Assembly: GCA_050084985.1 (NCBI GenBank) | Contig: JBITNC010000001.1 | Coordinates: 89,280,001 to 89,344,000, forward strand | Length of the DNA stretch: 64,000 nt | Source: Nageia nagi | Taxonomy: Eukaryota; Pinophyta | Direction of reading: 5' to 3' | Part shown: positions 45,615 through 55,883 of the stretch, piece by piece | Layout of the letters: the number at the start of each line of letters is the position of its first letter | Numbering within the stretch: position 1 is the stretch's first letter | Program-made: the position numbers and the translations under genes | Notes under the pieces: generated by a model | What the model saw: the letters and a program-made list of their open reading frames with translations, nothing else | Databases searched by the model: none | What the model was told of the DNA's origin: nothing

Positions 45615-46067
45615 TGACATCATGCGGGAAGCATTTTTACTCTACTTCCGGAGTTCGGAGATGATGACATCATGGTGTAGGTGTTGAAAAGTCCGGAAGA
45701 CAAAAGTGCGAAGATAAAAGAGCGGTGATAAAAGTTCGGAGATAAAAGTTCGAAGACAAAAGTGCGAAGATAAAAGAGCGGTGATAAAAGTCCGGAGATA
45801 AAAGTTCGAAGACAAAAGTGCGAAGATAAAAGAGCGGTGATAAAAGTCCGGAGATAAAAGTTCGAAGACAAAAGTGCAAAGATAAAAGTGTGGAGATAAA
45901 AGTCCGGAGACAAAAGTCCGAAGATAAAAGTCCGGAGATGATGACATCATGCGGGAAGCGTTTTACTCTACTTCCAGAGTCCAGAGATGATGACATCATG
46001 GTGTATACAATAAATATCCGGTAAGCTAGTTTTACTCTACTTTCGGAGTCCGAAGATGATGACATCA
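45615..46067 (+). repeat. Five copies of a TGACATCA module in the 5' LTR
   Basis: GATGATGACATCATG, with symmetric arms ATGATG/CATCAT around one base, recurs at 45615, 45665, 45942, 45991 and 46060. It is usually preceded by TTTTACTCTACTTxCxGAGT and CCGGA. The same series is present in the 3' LTR. The core differs by one base from TGACGTCA and would be its product after CpG deamination. Confidence 0.8.
45699..45936 (+). repeat. 14-bp minisatellite in the 5' LTR, 17 units
   Basis: 238 bp = 17 x 14. Units are variants of GATAAAAGTCCGGA (GACAAAAGTGCGAA, GATAAAAGAGCGGT, GATAAAAGTTCGAA), arranged in part as a 56-bp higher-order repeat of four units. On the minus strand it produces long repetitive frames that are not genes. 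Confidence 0.93.
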
Positions 46068-46809
46068 TGGTGTATACAATAAAGAGTCCGAAATTATCAG
46101 AAATACCATTATGAAGAAGAAAAGAGTCCGAGATTATCAAAAATATCATTATGAAGAAGAAAAGAGTCCGGGATTATCAGAAATAATTAGATACTGTTAA
46201 ATCTCCAAAATCAGTGGAGGAAGAGCTATACGTGTCTGAACAAATCTGTTTGAGCAATAGGAGCGTTCGTTAGTTACAGCAGTTGCAGACTCAGATAGTG
46301 AACTCCCTTTGGTGCAGGAGCAGTTACAAACAAGGATTCCTTTTCAGTTTATTTTTGATAACATGTCATGACAGGAACAGTTTCTCTGGGGTTTTTCTTG
46401 ATGCGTAACGTTTCTCTTGGGTATGAAAGAAAAATGTGAAGTGTGAATTAGTGATTGAGCAGTGTGCGCGAAGAGAGAAGAGTGTATAGTGAAGGGCCGG
46501 AGTGGAGGCAAAAGAGTGTGATGAGATGGCGTGGAGAAGGGCGCAAAGAGAAGTGTGAATAGTAAAGGACCGGAGTGGAGGCAATAGTGTGGATGAGATG
46601 TGCGTGTAGAGAAGTGCGAGAGAGGAGGTGATAGTGTGGAAGAGGGGAGTATCGGGAGAAGGTGAAGTGAGCAAACGAATATGCAGAGAGTATAGTGATT
46701 GTTTAACTGTGTTACTTTGGAGCTGTGTGCAGAGAACGAACAGTGAGCATTAGAGCTAGACCATTGAGGGTCTTCTAGAACTGTATTCGGTCATCCCTTT
46801 TGAATGTTG

Positions 46810-47098
46810 TATCAAGTTGGTGCTTGATAGCTGGAGTTGGTGCTCCAAGCAGTAGGTGCTGCTATTTCTAAAGTGGTAGTTGGTGCTACCCTTCACAGTT
46901 GGTGCTGTGAATTTGAGAGCTGGAGTTGGTGCTCCAAGCAGTAGGTACTGTTATTTCTAAAGTGGTATTTGGTGCTACCCTTCACAGTTGGTGCTGTGAA
47001 TTTGAGAGCTGGAGTTGGTGCTCCAAGCAGTAGGTGCTGCTATTCTCAAAGTGGTAGTTGGTGCTACCCTTCACAGTTGGTGCTGTGAATCTGTAAGC
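46810..47098 (+). repeat. Hairpin array with a constant TTGGTG loop (5' LTR)
   Basis: A lead hairpin TATCAAG-TTGGTG-CTTGATA (46810-46829) is followed by three 89-bp repeats from 46832. Each repeat has four hairpins. In the first they are TGGAG-TTGGTG-CTCCA (46832-46847), AGCAG-TAGGTG-CTGCT (46848-46863), GGTAG-TTGGTG-CTACC (46875-46890) and TTCACAG-TTGGTG-CTGTGAA (46892-46911). Stems differ in sequence and length (5-7 bp) yet pair perfectly, while the 6-base loop stays the same. In the second repeat two stems have mismatches. The array lies in the downstream LTR part, about 220 bp before the primer site, so it should be in the element's RNA leader. Confidence 0.93.
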
Positions 47099-47319
47099 TT
47101 TCTTTAATGGCTGGATTTGGATTGGTGTCCAAGCAGTCATTTTCAGGGATGTAGTCAATCTGGTGAACCTCGTTACATCTGGTGTTGTGTGATGTACTTG
47201 TGTGCTTGCTCATTTTTCTCTGGCTTTTAATCTATCTTTATTTAAGAAGATTGGATAGTGATTATTTTTATATACACTGATTCACCCCCCCCTCTCAGTG
47301 TCACTCGAAGTACAACAAT

Positions 47320-47332
47320 TGGTATCAGAGCC
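47320..47332 (+). other. Primer-binding site of element D
   Basis: TGGTATCAGAGCC begins two bases after the CA end of the 5' LTR (AACA-AT-TGGTATC). It is complementary to the 3' end of initiator Met tRNA. Confidence 0.92.
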
Positions 47333-47381
47333 AAGTTCCTACTTAGGCTATAACAGCTAAGGAGATCTGGGTAGTGGCACT

Positions 47382-47990
47382 ATGGCAAGCGGAGAAGGTT
47401 TCTCATCTAACAAGGCACCTCTCTTTGATGGAAACAATTATGCTTTCTGGAAAATTCGAATGAAGACTTATCTCAGTGCATTGGGTTTTGGCACTTGGGA
47501 TGCTGTTAAAAGGGGTTACACTCCTCCCCCTACAAGTCCTTCAAATGAAACAGAAAGAAAGGCATTTGAATGTGATGCAAAAGCAAGAAATGCTCTAATG
47601 TGTGGTCTTGTGGACAGTGAACTGGTGAAAGTTATGGCATGCAAATCTGCAAATGAAATATGGAATAAGTTGAAGAGCATTCACGAAGGAGATGATAAAG
47701 TCAAGGAAGCAAAACTCCAAACTCATAGAACTCAATTTGAAGTTCTAAAGATGAATGAAGATGAAACCATTGAAGCATACATGTTGAGAGTAAATGAAAT
47801 TACTAATGCAATCAGAGGTCTTAGGGAAGAAATTGAAGATCATGTCATCGTAAAAAAGGTACTGCGATCTCTCACATCTCGCTTTGATTCAAAGGTGTCC
47901 GCTATTGAAGAAGCAAAAAATTTGAAAACTTTCAGCATGGATGAAATGCATGGATCGCTGACTGCTTATGAAATGAGGATCGAAAAGTAA
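47382..47990 (+). pseudogene. gag of element D, N-terminal part
   Basis: 202 codons open from ATG at 47382, 64 bases after the LTR. The start LFDGNNYAFWKIRMKTYLSA (residues about 14-33) is the DUF4219-type N-terminus, and residues about 60-195 are the UBN2 gag polypeptide of copia elements (VKEAKLQTHRTQFEVLKMNE, ETIEAYMLRVNEITN, VLRSLTSRFDSKVSAIEEAK). The frame stops at 47988-47990. The next frame (position 2) continues the same protein at once with KHSEKEVAFKAN, so one small indel near 47985 breaks an otherwise intact gag. Gag forms the virus-like particle shell. Confidence 0.92.
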
Positions 47991-49603
47991 AGCATTCAGA
48001 AAAGGAAGTAGCGTTTAAAGCCAACAACAGTACCAAAGCCAAAATAGATTCTGACGATGAGGAACAATCTGATGAAGCAGAAGCAAATTTCGTTAGAAAG
48101 CTAAAAAGGGGAAAAGGTAAATATGAAGGCAAGCTGCCATTTAAATGTTTTAACTGTGGTGGTATTGGTCATTTCATTTCAAAATGTCCATATAGAAAAA
48201 CTGATAAAGATGATCAAGAATCATATTTTGAGAAAAATCACAAAATGAAATCTCATGCTCGAAACAAAAGGTCAAATAGACAGAACTTCATATCTAGAAA
48301 TAAAGGCTCCACTGATGATGATTCCAGTAATGAATCAGAAAAAGAATCCAATGGAGCATTGTTTATGGCATTTGAAGAGAAACCGAATGTAGATAATCAA
48401 AATGCCCAAGAACATAAAAAGGAAGAGACAGATGAAGAAAATGATTGTGAGATTGAGTTTGATCTTGAAGAAGAACTAATAACAGCATTGAATGAACTAA
48501 ATAAAGAAGTAAAGAAAAACAAGAAACTCTCAAAAAGGTTTGATGATGCAAATAATATTATAGAAACCTTAAAAATAGAAGTGGAAGAATCTAAGAGGAT
48601 AAATGAGAGTTTGGAGGAACAACTTCTTGTGAAAGTTCAAAATTGCAGTAAGCTTGAAGAGGAAATAACTGGGCTACGTATGCAACTAGAGGAAGTCACT
48701 AAGAAAATCAGCTCTTTTGAATATCTAGAAGGAAGGTCGACTAAACTCAGTGAAATCATTAACAGTCAAAGAATGTTTTCTGATAAATTTGGTCTGGGAT
48801 ATGAACAAGGACAATCTTCCAATGACATAAAAAGGGAAAACACAAAAGAAACCAAGAAGATGGAAGATAGCTCAGGACTGGAGGATGATGGCTTCACTCA
48901 AGTGCATTCTAGAAGAAGACCCTATGCAAGACCAAGAAGCACTCAGCAATATAACAGATACATCCATCCCTTCAATGGATACTATTTCAAATGCAATGTG
49001 TATGGACACAAAATTTCTGAATGTAAGTATAATATCACTCCAAGAACCTTTGTTACTAGGAATGCATTCGGCCCACTAATGGAGTATCCTGTTGAGTGTT
49101 ACAACTGTCATGAATATGGACACATTGCCCGATTCTGCAGACATAATCATGGCATGAGGTTCTTTCCATCGAGACAATTTCCTTCCGTAAGACAGAATAA
49201 ACAGTTTCACAGTAGTCATCCACAAGAAGAAGAAAAGTATAATAAAAAACAAGAAGCTGAAACAAAAGTAAAACAAGTCTGGAAAGAAAAGGAGAAACTC
49301 AGAGAGGATAAAGAGTCTTTAATTGTTCAAACAGTATTAAAAGCTCAAGACAAACCATCACCATGGATATTAGACAGCGGATGCTCAAGTCACATGACAG
49401 GTGACAAGAAGAAATTTCAAAAACTACAGGAATATGAAGGTGGGTTAGTAAGATTTGGAAACAATGATGGCACACAGATCATCGGTAAAGGAACAGTCAA
49501 AATAAATGACGGAAACATCAGATCCGAAGAGGTATTATTTGTTGTGGTACTGAAGCATAATTTGTTGAGCGTAGTCAAATATGTGATAAAGGACATGATG
49601 TAA
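47991..49603 (+). pseudogene. gag C-terminus, zinc knuckles and protease of element D
   Basis: In the frame of 48245, the coding text runs from about 47991 to a stop at 49603. A CCHC knuckle CFNCGGIGHFISKC lies at 48146-48187. The ORF from 48245 (452 codons) has an acidic region, a long coiled coil (residues about 75-170), a defective second knuckle near residue 250 (CNVYGHKISEC, one Cys missing) and a good knuckle CYNCHEYGHIARFC at residues 285-298. The aspartic protease active site WILDSGCSSHMTG has its Asp at residue 377 and keeps DSG. A frameshift near 49575 ends the frame after HNLLSV; the expected continuation (KDxDVIFKKHGCEIRRA-like) is in the next frame. The many extra knuckles and coiled coil between gag and protease are unusual. 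Confidence 0.9.
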
Positions 49604-50166
49604 TTTTCAAAAAGCATGGCTGTGAGATCCGAAGGGCCAATAGTGGTAGACTTGTAGCAGTTGGTACAAGAACCTGTGATAATTTATACACCTTATCAGA
49701 TATTTCAGAGGGATCATGTCTTCTAGGCAAGAAGAGTGATGATTGGCTATGGCATAAGAGCAGTAAGAGATATGCCCAGTATCAGCAAACCAGCAAATGA
49801 TATTTGTGATTCATGCCAAAAACAAAAAAAAAAAAAGGAAAGCAAACTCGGGCAAAGTTTAAAGTGAAAGAATATCACACAAGCAGACCATTGGAAATCA
49901 TACACACCGACCTATGCGGACCAATGAGAACACAAAGCGTCAATGGAGATAAGTATTTTATTCTGTTCATAGATGATTATTCAAGAATGACTTGGGTGCA
50001 ATTTTTGAAACATAAATCTGAAGCTTTTGAAATGATCAAAGCATTTAAAAATCAAAAAGAAAGAGTGGCACAAGTAGAAGTACAGTTGGATTTTGTTCCA
50101 ACCACAGAGCAAGTAGCAGACATCTTTACAAAGCCTTTGCCCAAAGACGTCTTCGAATATCTTTGA
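49604..50166 (+). pseudogene. Truncated integrase fused in frame to the RNase H tail (element D)
   Basis: GAG-pre-integrase text (DNLYTLSDISEGSCLLGKKS) precedes a deletion in the HHCC domain: the Cys pair (ICDSCQ) remains but the two His are mostly lost. A poly-A run at 49820-49834 shifts the frame. From 49813 the frame reads the integrase core start with EIIHTDLCGPM (first catalytic Asp) and LFIDDYSRMTWVQFLKHKSE. After AFEMIKAFKNQ it passes directly, near 50050-50075, to VQLDFVPTTEQVADIFTKPL, the last residues of pol. About 2.4 kb that would encode the rest of integrase, all RT and most of RNase H are absent, and the joint keeps the frame to a stop at 50166. Confidence 0.9.
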
Positions 50167-50428
50167 AACAAGCTAGGAGTTGTTGTCTTTCCCAAGCATT
50201 AGCTAGTTCTAGACGTCACATTCTCAGGGGGAGTGCTTATTTTTCCTTCCTATATTGCTTCTGTGTATCCTGTGTTTGTATACATACTACTGATTTCCTG
50301 AGAATGTCGTGTATGGACTCAAGGGGAGTCTGTAAATGCCCTTTGTTATTGTTGACAAAGGGGGAGAGAAAAGTCCCGATGCAGGTGTCTGATCAAGTGG
50401 TGTTGCCAACAATTCCAAAGGGGGAGAT
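50167..50428 (+). other. 3' untranslated region and polypurine tract of element D
   Basis: Three purine tracts are present: CAGGGGGAGTG near 50226, CAAAGGGGGAGAGAAAAG near 50357 and CCAAAGGGGGAGAT ending at 50428, next to the 3' LTR. The last is the polypurine tract for plus-strand DNA synthesis. The one at 50357 resembles a second, central-type tract. Confidence 0.8.
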
Positions 50429-52871
50429 TGTTGAGCAAGTGTGATTGTCATTGTTGTCAACACGTGGTTTTGGCTGTGTCTTCGTGCGAGTTTTTCTAGA
50501 GCAAATAAGCAGGCTTCCGAAATGATAGGCAGGCTTCCGAAATGAAGTGATGACATTCCGAAATGAAATGATAAAGCAAAGTTGTGGAAAAGTTCGGGTT
50601 CTGGAAAAGGTGAGAGTTGTAGAGAAGTCCGGGTTCCGGAGGATATGAGTGATTATCATGCTGTCAACAAGGCTTTGATCGGTTCCGGAGGTTTTGACCG
50701 GGTTCCGGAGGAGATGAGTGATTGTCATGTTGTCAACACGTGATTTTGGTAAAGACCAGGAACCGGAAGCTATGAGGTCGGCTAGGAGCGATCAAATAGC
50801 CGACGCCAGTGAGTAAAACATTCCTGAGGGAAGAGATGACGATCACGGGAAGAACGATGTTCGCATTTGTGAATAGAACCGGGTTCCGAGATGATGAGGT
50901 TAGCAAAGAGTGATCAAAGAGCCGAAGCCAGCGAATAAAGCATTCCAGAATGTAGAGATGAGATCGGTAAAGAAAGATTGAAAATCTGGAGTCCATAAAG
51001 TAAATGTCCCGGAAGTAAAATGTTCAGGATTAAAAGGATGACTCACAGAGGATAAGATAGTCGCGTTTTGCTAAAGACCGAAGTCCAGAGATGATGACGT
51101 CAGCAGTTGGTGTTGAAAAGTCGAAGGCCACGTAGATACATTGGAACTCTCTTTCGGAGTCCGGAGATGATGACATCATGCAGGAAGCATTTTTACTCTA
51201 CTTTCGGAGTTCGGAGATGATGACATCATGGTGAAGGTGTTGAAAAGTCTGGAGACAAAAGTGCGAAGATAAAAGAGCGGTGATAAAAGTCCGGAGATAA
51301 AAGTTCGAAGACAAAAATGCGAAGATAAAAGAGCGGTGATAAAAGTCCAGAGATAAAAGTTCGAAGACAAAAGTGCGAAGATAAAAGAGCGGTGATAAAA
51401 GTCCGGAGATAAAAGTTCGAAGACAAAAGTGCGAAGATAAAAGTGCGGAGATAAAAGTCCGGAGACAAAAGTCCGAAGATAAAAGTTCGGAGATGATGAC
51501 ATCATACGGGAAGCGTTTTACTCTACTTCCGGAGTCCAGAGATGATGACATCATGGTGTATACAATAAATATCTGGTAAGCTAGTTTTACTCTACTTTCC
51601 GGAGTTCGAAGATGATGACATCATGGTGTATACAATAAAGAGTCCGAAATTATCAGAAATACCATTATGAAGAAGAAAAGAGTCCGGGATTATCAGAAAT
51701 ATCATTATGAAGAAGAAAAGAGTCCGGGATTATCAGAAATAATTAGATACTATCAAATCTCCAAAATCAGTGGAGGAAGAGCTATACGTGTCTGAACAAA
51801 TCTGTTTGAGCAATAGGAGCGTTCGTCAGTTACAACAGTTGTAGACTCAGATAGTGAATTCCCTTTGGTGCAGGAGCAGTTACAAACAAGGATTCCTTTT
51901 CAGTTTATTTTTGATAACATGTCATGACAGGAATAGTTTCTCTGGGGTTTTTCTTGATGCGTAACGTTTCTCTTGGGTATGAAAGAAAAATGTGAAGTGT
52001 GAATTGGTGATTGAGCAGTGTGCGTGAAGAGAGAAGAGTGTATAGTGAAGGGCCGGAGTGGAGGCAAAAGAGTGTGATGAGATGGCGTGGAGAAGGGCGC
52101 AAAGAGAAGTGTGAATAGTAAAGGGCCGGAGTGGAGGCAATAGTGTGGATGAGATGTGCGTGTAGAGAAGTGCGAGAGAGGAGGTGATAGTGTGGAAGAG
52201 GGGAGTATCGGGAGAAGGTGAAGTGAGCAAACGAATATGTAGAGAGTATAGTGATTATTTAACTGTGTTACTTTGGAGCTGTGTGCAGAGAACGAACAGT
52301 GAGCATTAGAGCTAGACCATTGAGGGTATTCTAGAACTGTATTCGATCATCCCTTTTGAATGTTGTATCAAGTTGGTGCTTGATAGCTAGAGTTGCTGCT
52401 CCAAGCAGTAGGTGCTGCTATTTCTAAAGTGGTAGTTGGTGCTACCCTTCACAGTTGGTGCTGTGAATTTGAGAGCTGGAGTTGGTGCTCCAAGCAGTAG
52501 GTGCTGCTATTTCTAAAGTGGTAGTTGGTGCTACCCTTCACAGTTGGTGCTATGAATTTGAGAGCTGGAGTTGGTGCTCCAAGCAGTAGGTGCTGCTATT
52601 CTCAAAGTGGTAGTTGGTGCTACCCTTCACAGTTGGTGCTATGAATCTGTAAGCTTTCTTTAATGGCTGGATTTGGATTGGTGTCCAAGCAGTCATTTTC
52701 AGGGATGTAGTCAATCTGGTGAACCTCATTACATCTAGTGTTGTGTGATGTACTTGTGTGCTTGCTCATTTTTCTCTGGCTTTTAATCTTCTTTATTTAA
52801 GAAGATTGGATAGTGATTATTTTTATATACACTGATTCACCCCCCCTCTCAGTGTCACTCGAAGTACAACA
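50429..52871 (+). mobile_element. 3' LTR of element D
   Basis: 2443 bp, homologous end to end with 44889-47317. It has one extra tandem copy of about 18-20 bp (AGGCAGGCTTCCGAAATGAT, near 50505-50540). Its minisatellite is at 51254-51491 (again 17 units). The hairpin array is at about 52366-52655, with some stem and loop changes such as TAGAG-TTGCTG-CTCCA in its first repeat. Confidence 0.94.
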
Positions 52872-55800
52872 GTGATATGATGCATTTATTTTGGGATATG
52901 CTAACTTCTTGGTTATTTACAATATTTACAATATTTTTTTATAAGTTAGTATACAAAAAGTGCATTTTTTTGGATAAACCTAAAACTTTACAATATAGTG
53001 TTATATTTACAAAAGAAGATATATTGCTTAAGGTAATTGAGGTTTGAAATTAATTTTTTTTGCAACTTATAAGACTCTTGTTAACTTATTAAAAATTAAA
53101 AAAAAGGGAGGGATTGCTATTTTTTTTCTCTACAAAAATATTTATAATGCCTTGTAAAAACGTTAAAACATTGCAAAGAAATTAAGAAGTAAGACATGTA
53201 CAAACTTTTTTAAACACAAAAAATAGATATATAATCTTTTTTATTCCTATTTTTTATTATTCAAAAATTTTGAAGGGGGAAATCAAACTTCATTAAAATA
53301 TTTTTTAAATTTAGAGGGAGGGTGTTTAATTTTTTGAATTTATTTTTTAAAAAGAAAATAAGTAGGTGCAGATAATGGAGGGCTAAATTCGAATCAAGCA
53401 CTCAAACTTCAAAGGAGAATTTGTAGTCTACGTCCGCAGAAGAGGCTATGCACAGATTATATCTATCAACCTCTAAATGGCCCTTCGCCCTCATCATTGT
53501 GCCATCCTACATCGCATGGGGTTTGAAATTCATAGCTCCCCTTCTTTTTGGATGCTTCCCTATTCATGTATGTGAGAAAGATTTCTAATTCAGGGATCAG
53601 CCCATCACATCTAGGAGTTTCAAAATGCCTCAAAGTTCTGCTCCACTTGTTCCTCAAGTAGGGAAAGGGAGTTGAGATAGCGTAAGCCCCACCCAAATGA
53701 AGAGGAGGTGGTTTTGGAACCATGGGAGGAAGCCATTGATGGGCTCCTATTTTTTAGACATCCCTCTAAGTGCCATGCATTGCTTTTTCCCTCACTCTGT
53801 CACATAGCCTAGTGCCTCTCGCCACCACTCTGCTGCCCTCCCACAAGACATCACCTAAGAGACCTCCCTCCTATGTAGATCTCCACTCATGGTTGTTCTT
53901 CTCCACCTTCCTCACATAGCCTCCTCCATTCATTTTTTTCTATGGTTGTCAGAGTGTGGTAGGTGAATACAGAGCTCCCTCCTATGAGGACCTCTGCTTG
54001 CAGCTATTACGACCTCTCTCTATGCACCACTCCCAACTCCTTGCACTCCTCATGACTACTCCTTTCATTTGCCATCAGTGTCACTACCCTCTTGTACCCC
54101 ATCTCTCCAACCGTAAGGTGTGCGATGCCTCCCTATTTAATAATACAAGCAACCCTGCTATCGACACCATGCATATTATCAAATAATTAATTAAATCTGT
54201 ACTTTAATCATTGAATTGAGTCCATAGCATTGCAAATCTACGCATTTTCTCCCTTCCTTTTCTTTGAAACTCGCTCACCTTTTTTTATTTTTATTGTTTT
54301 TTCAAAAACAATTTGAGTGGTCCTTTCTTTTCCAAGTGGAAGACAAGCATTTATTTTTTCTTTGCTTTTTACAAGCAACCCCTTTCTTTTATCTTGACAT
54401 GTAAGTAATAAGATAGAATTAAATGCAGTTAAGTAAAGTAAACGTATACTTTTTTTTTGGAGGGCATTTAATTTTATTTTTTGCTTGATTTGCATGTCAT
54501 TTCCTTCTATTAAATGTTCTTATTTTAAAAACCACTATCATGATTACTTTACCTTAGAGTAAGTAGATATATCATTACCCCTTTAATGCTCTCCCACTTT
54601 GAGTCAAATTGTGGCTAAAATATAATTTTTAGTATAATTTGGGTTGGAAAATACATCTAAAGTATGATTATGCCTAAAATGTTTTAAGCAAAGAGAAGGG
54701 GAATACTACTTTAATTTAGCAATGCTATTAAGGGAAAATAAAGTGTATTTATTTAACATTAGAATGGATGTTTACTTTTTTTTGCATACTTTTAAAGGAT
54801 AAATCTAAGCATGCTATCTTTAGGAGTACAACTTTAAGTAAAGAGGAGGAATTTTGTACTTAAAGTTCAATACATGTTGCTTGCTTAATTTTTAAATTAA
54901 ATGCTTATATTTTTAAGTTAAAATTTATGCATGCTTAAACACTTATTTGTTAAGTTAATGCATACTTTTGCTTAGTGCATGCTTAGTACTTAATTTTTAA
55001 GTTAAATGCTTATATTTTTAAATTAAAATTTATGCATGATTAAATACTTATTTGTTAAATTAATGCATACTTATGCTTAGTGCATGCTTAGTACTTAATT
55101 TTTAAGCATATCTAATACTTGCTTAGAACTTAATTTTTTGATGATAAAGCTTAAATTTTTTAATGCATGCTAAAGGACTTAATTTTTTACATGCTTATGA
55201 CTTCATAAAGCATGTTGAGTATTTATTCTTGTGCAAAGTATGGAATGGACTTATGCAAAATAAGTGATGATGTAAATATGTCCTTTAGGGGTTAGTAAAC
55301 AAAACCCATTGGACACTTAGGTTTCAAGTTATTGAATGGATAATGTTTTACTTATGCTCTTTTATTTCATGTTTTGTACTTTGATTTATTTGCTTACGTA
55401 AACAAAAAAGTAAACATTGATATGAGCAACCCCCTAAAATGAACACATCCGCATGTACATTTCGCAACATGACTTGTTTAGGGAGCCATGAGGTGAGCAC
55501 AAGTGGGCTAGAGCCTTTAAGTTTGACGATCCAAGTGGTGAAAAGTTTGTACTTCTTAATTGCCCCTAAGTCCTCTGTTGGTCTGAACATAACTCTATTA
55601 GGTGGATAGGCATATATGTAGTGATACCACATGTTTGCACATCTATTTAGGGATTATCCTAAAAACCTAGCAGAAAAACTTGAAACCTAATTAAGATTAA
55701 TAATTTGGTTGATCCAATAAACATCAAAACCTTAAAAAATAGCTAGTACTTCTCCTTGTGAGAGTATATTGCTGCCCAATGGGAACTGGTTAAGGATTGG

Positions 55801-55883
55801 TAGTACTTGGGCTCCTTTTGTGTGGCCATCCAAGTGAAAGCCTAATTTTAGATAAGAAAACAAGCCTCAATAATGTCACTCTA
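52872..55883 (+). other. Leader of A5 after element D, with a mixed-composition block
   Basis: It begins with the right GTGAT target copy. A+T-rich text continues to 53350; then a less A+T-rich, C/T-rich block (53370-54200) carries short frames (minus 53723-53466, plus 53956-54186) without a recognised family. A+T-rich DNA follows, with TTAAATGCTTATATTTTTAA-like repeats at 54880-55120. From about 55250 to 55878 it matches the A1 leader closely. No gene. Confidence 0.7.
55879..55883 (+). other. Target duplication of element E, left copy
   Basis: CTCTA precedes 55884 and is repeated exactly at 60324-60328. Joining the A5 leader across it restores the homology with A1. Confidence 0.93.

Larger units (their letters stand above)
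44889..47317 (+). mobile_element. 5' LTR of element D
   Basis: 2429 bp, TGTTGAGCAAG ... AAGTACAACA. In order it holds a CCGGA-rich first part with TGACGTCA sites, five TGACATCA modules, a 14-bp minisatellite, a duplicated GGCCGGAGTGGAGGCAA-containing block (46480-46600) and the hairpin array (46810-47098). LTRs above 2 kb are unusually long for Ty1/copia. Confidence 0.94.
44889..52871 (+). mobile_element. Element D: complete non-autonomous Ty1/copia insertion
   Basis: 7983 bp with 5' LTR 44889-47317 (2429 bp), primer site, gag, zinc knuckles, protease, a truncated integrase joined to the end of RNase H, polypurine tract, and 3' LTR 50429-52871 (2443 bp). The 5-bp target duplication is intact and the LTRs differ by scattered substitutions and a few small indels, so the insertion is fairly recent. 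It lies in the leader of A5. Most of integrase and all of RT are missing; it must depend on enzymes from a relative to move. Confidence 0.94.

Noticed and set aside
45620-46149. Overlapping minus-strand frames of about 97-159 codons with Phe-Tyr-Leu-Arg-Thr repeats (also 51176-51554)
   Set aside because: They are translations of the 14-bp minisatellite and TGACATCA modules in the LTRs of D. The unit is not a multiple of three, all frames stay open by chance, and they lie in LTR DNA.
47318-47335. tRNA-like text TTGGTATCAGAGC (also at 8206 and 44661)
   Set aside because: These are primer-binding sites complementary to a tRNA 3' end, not tRNA genes. No cloverleaf is present.
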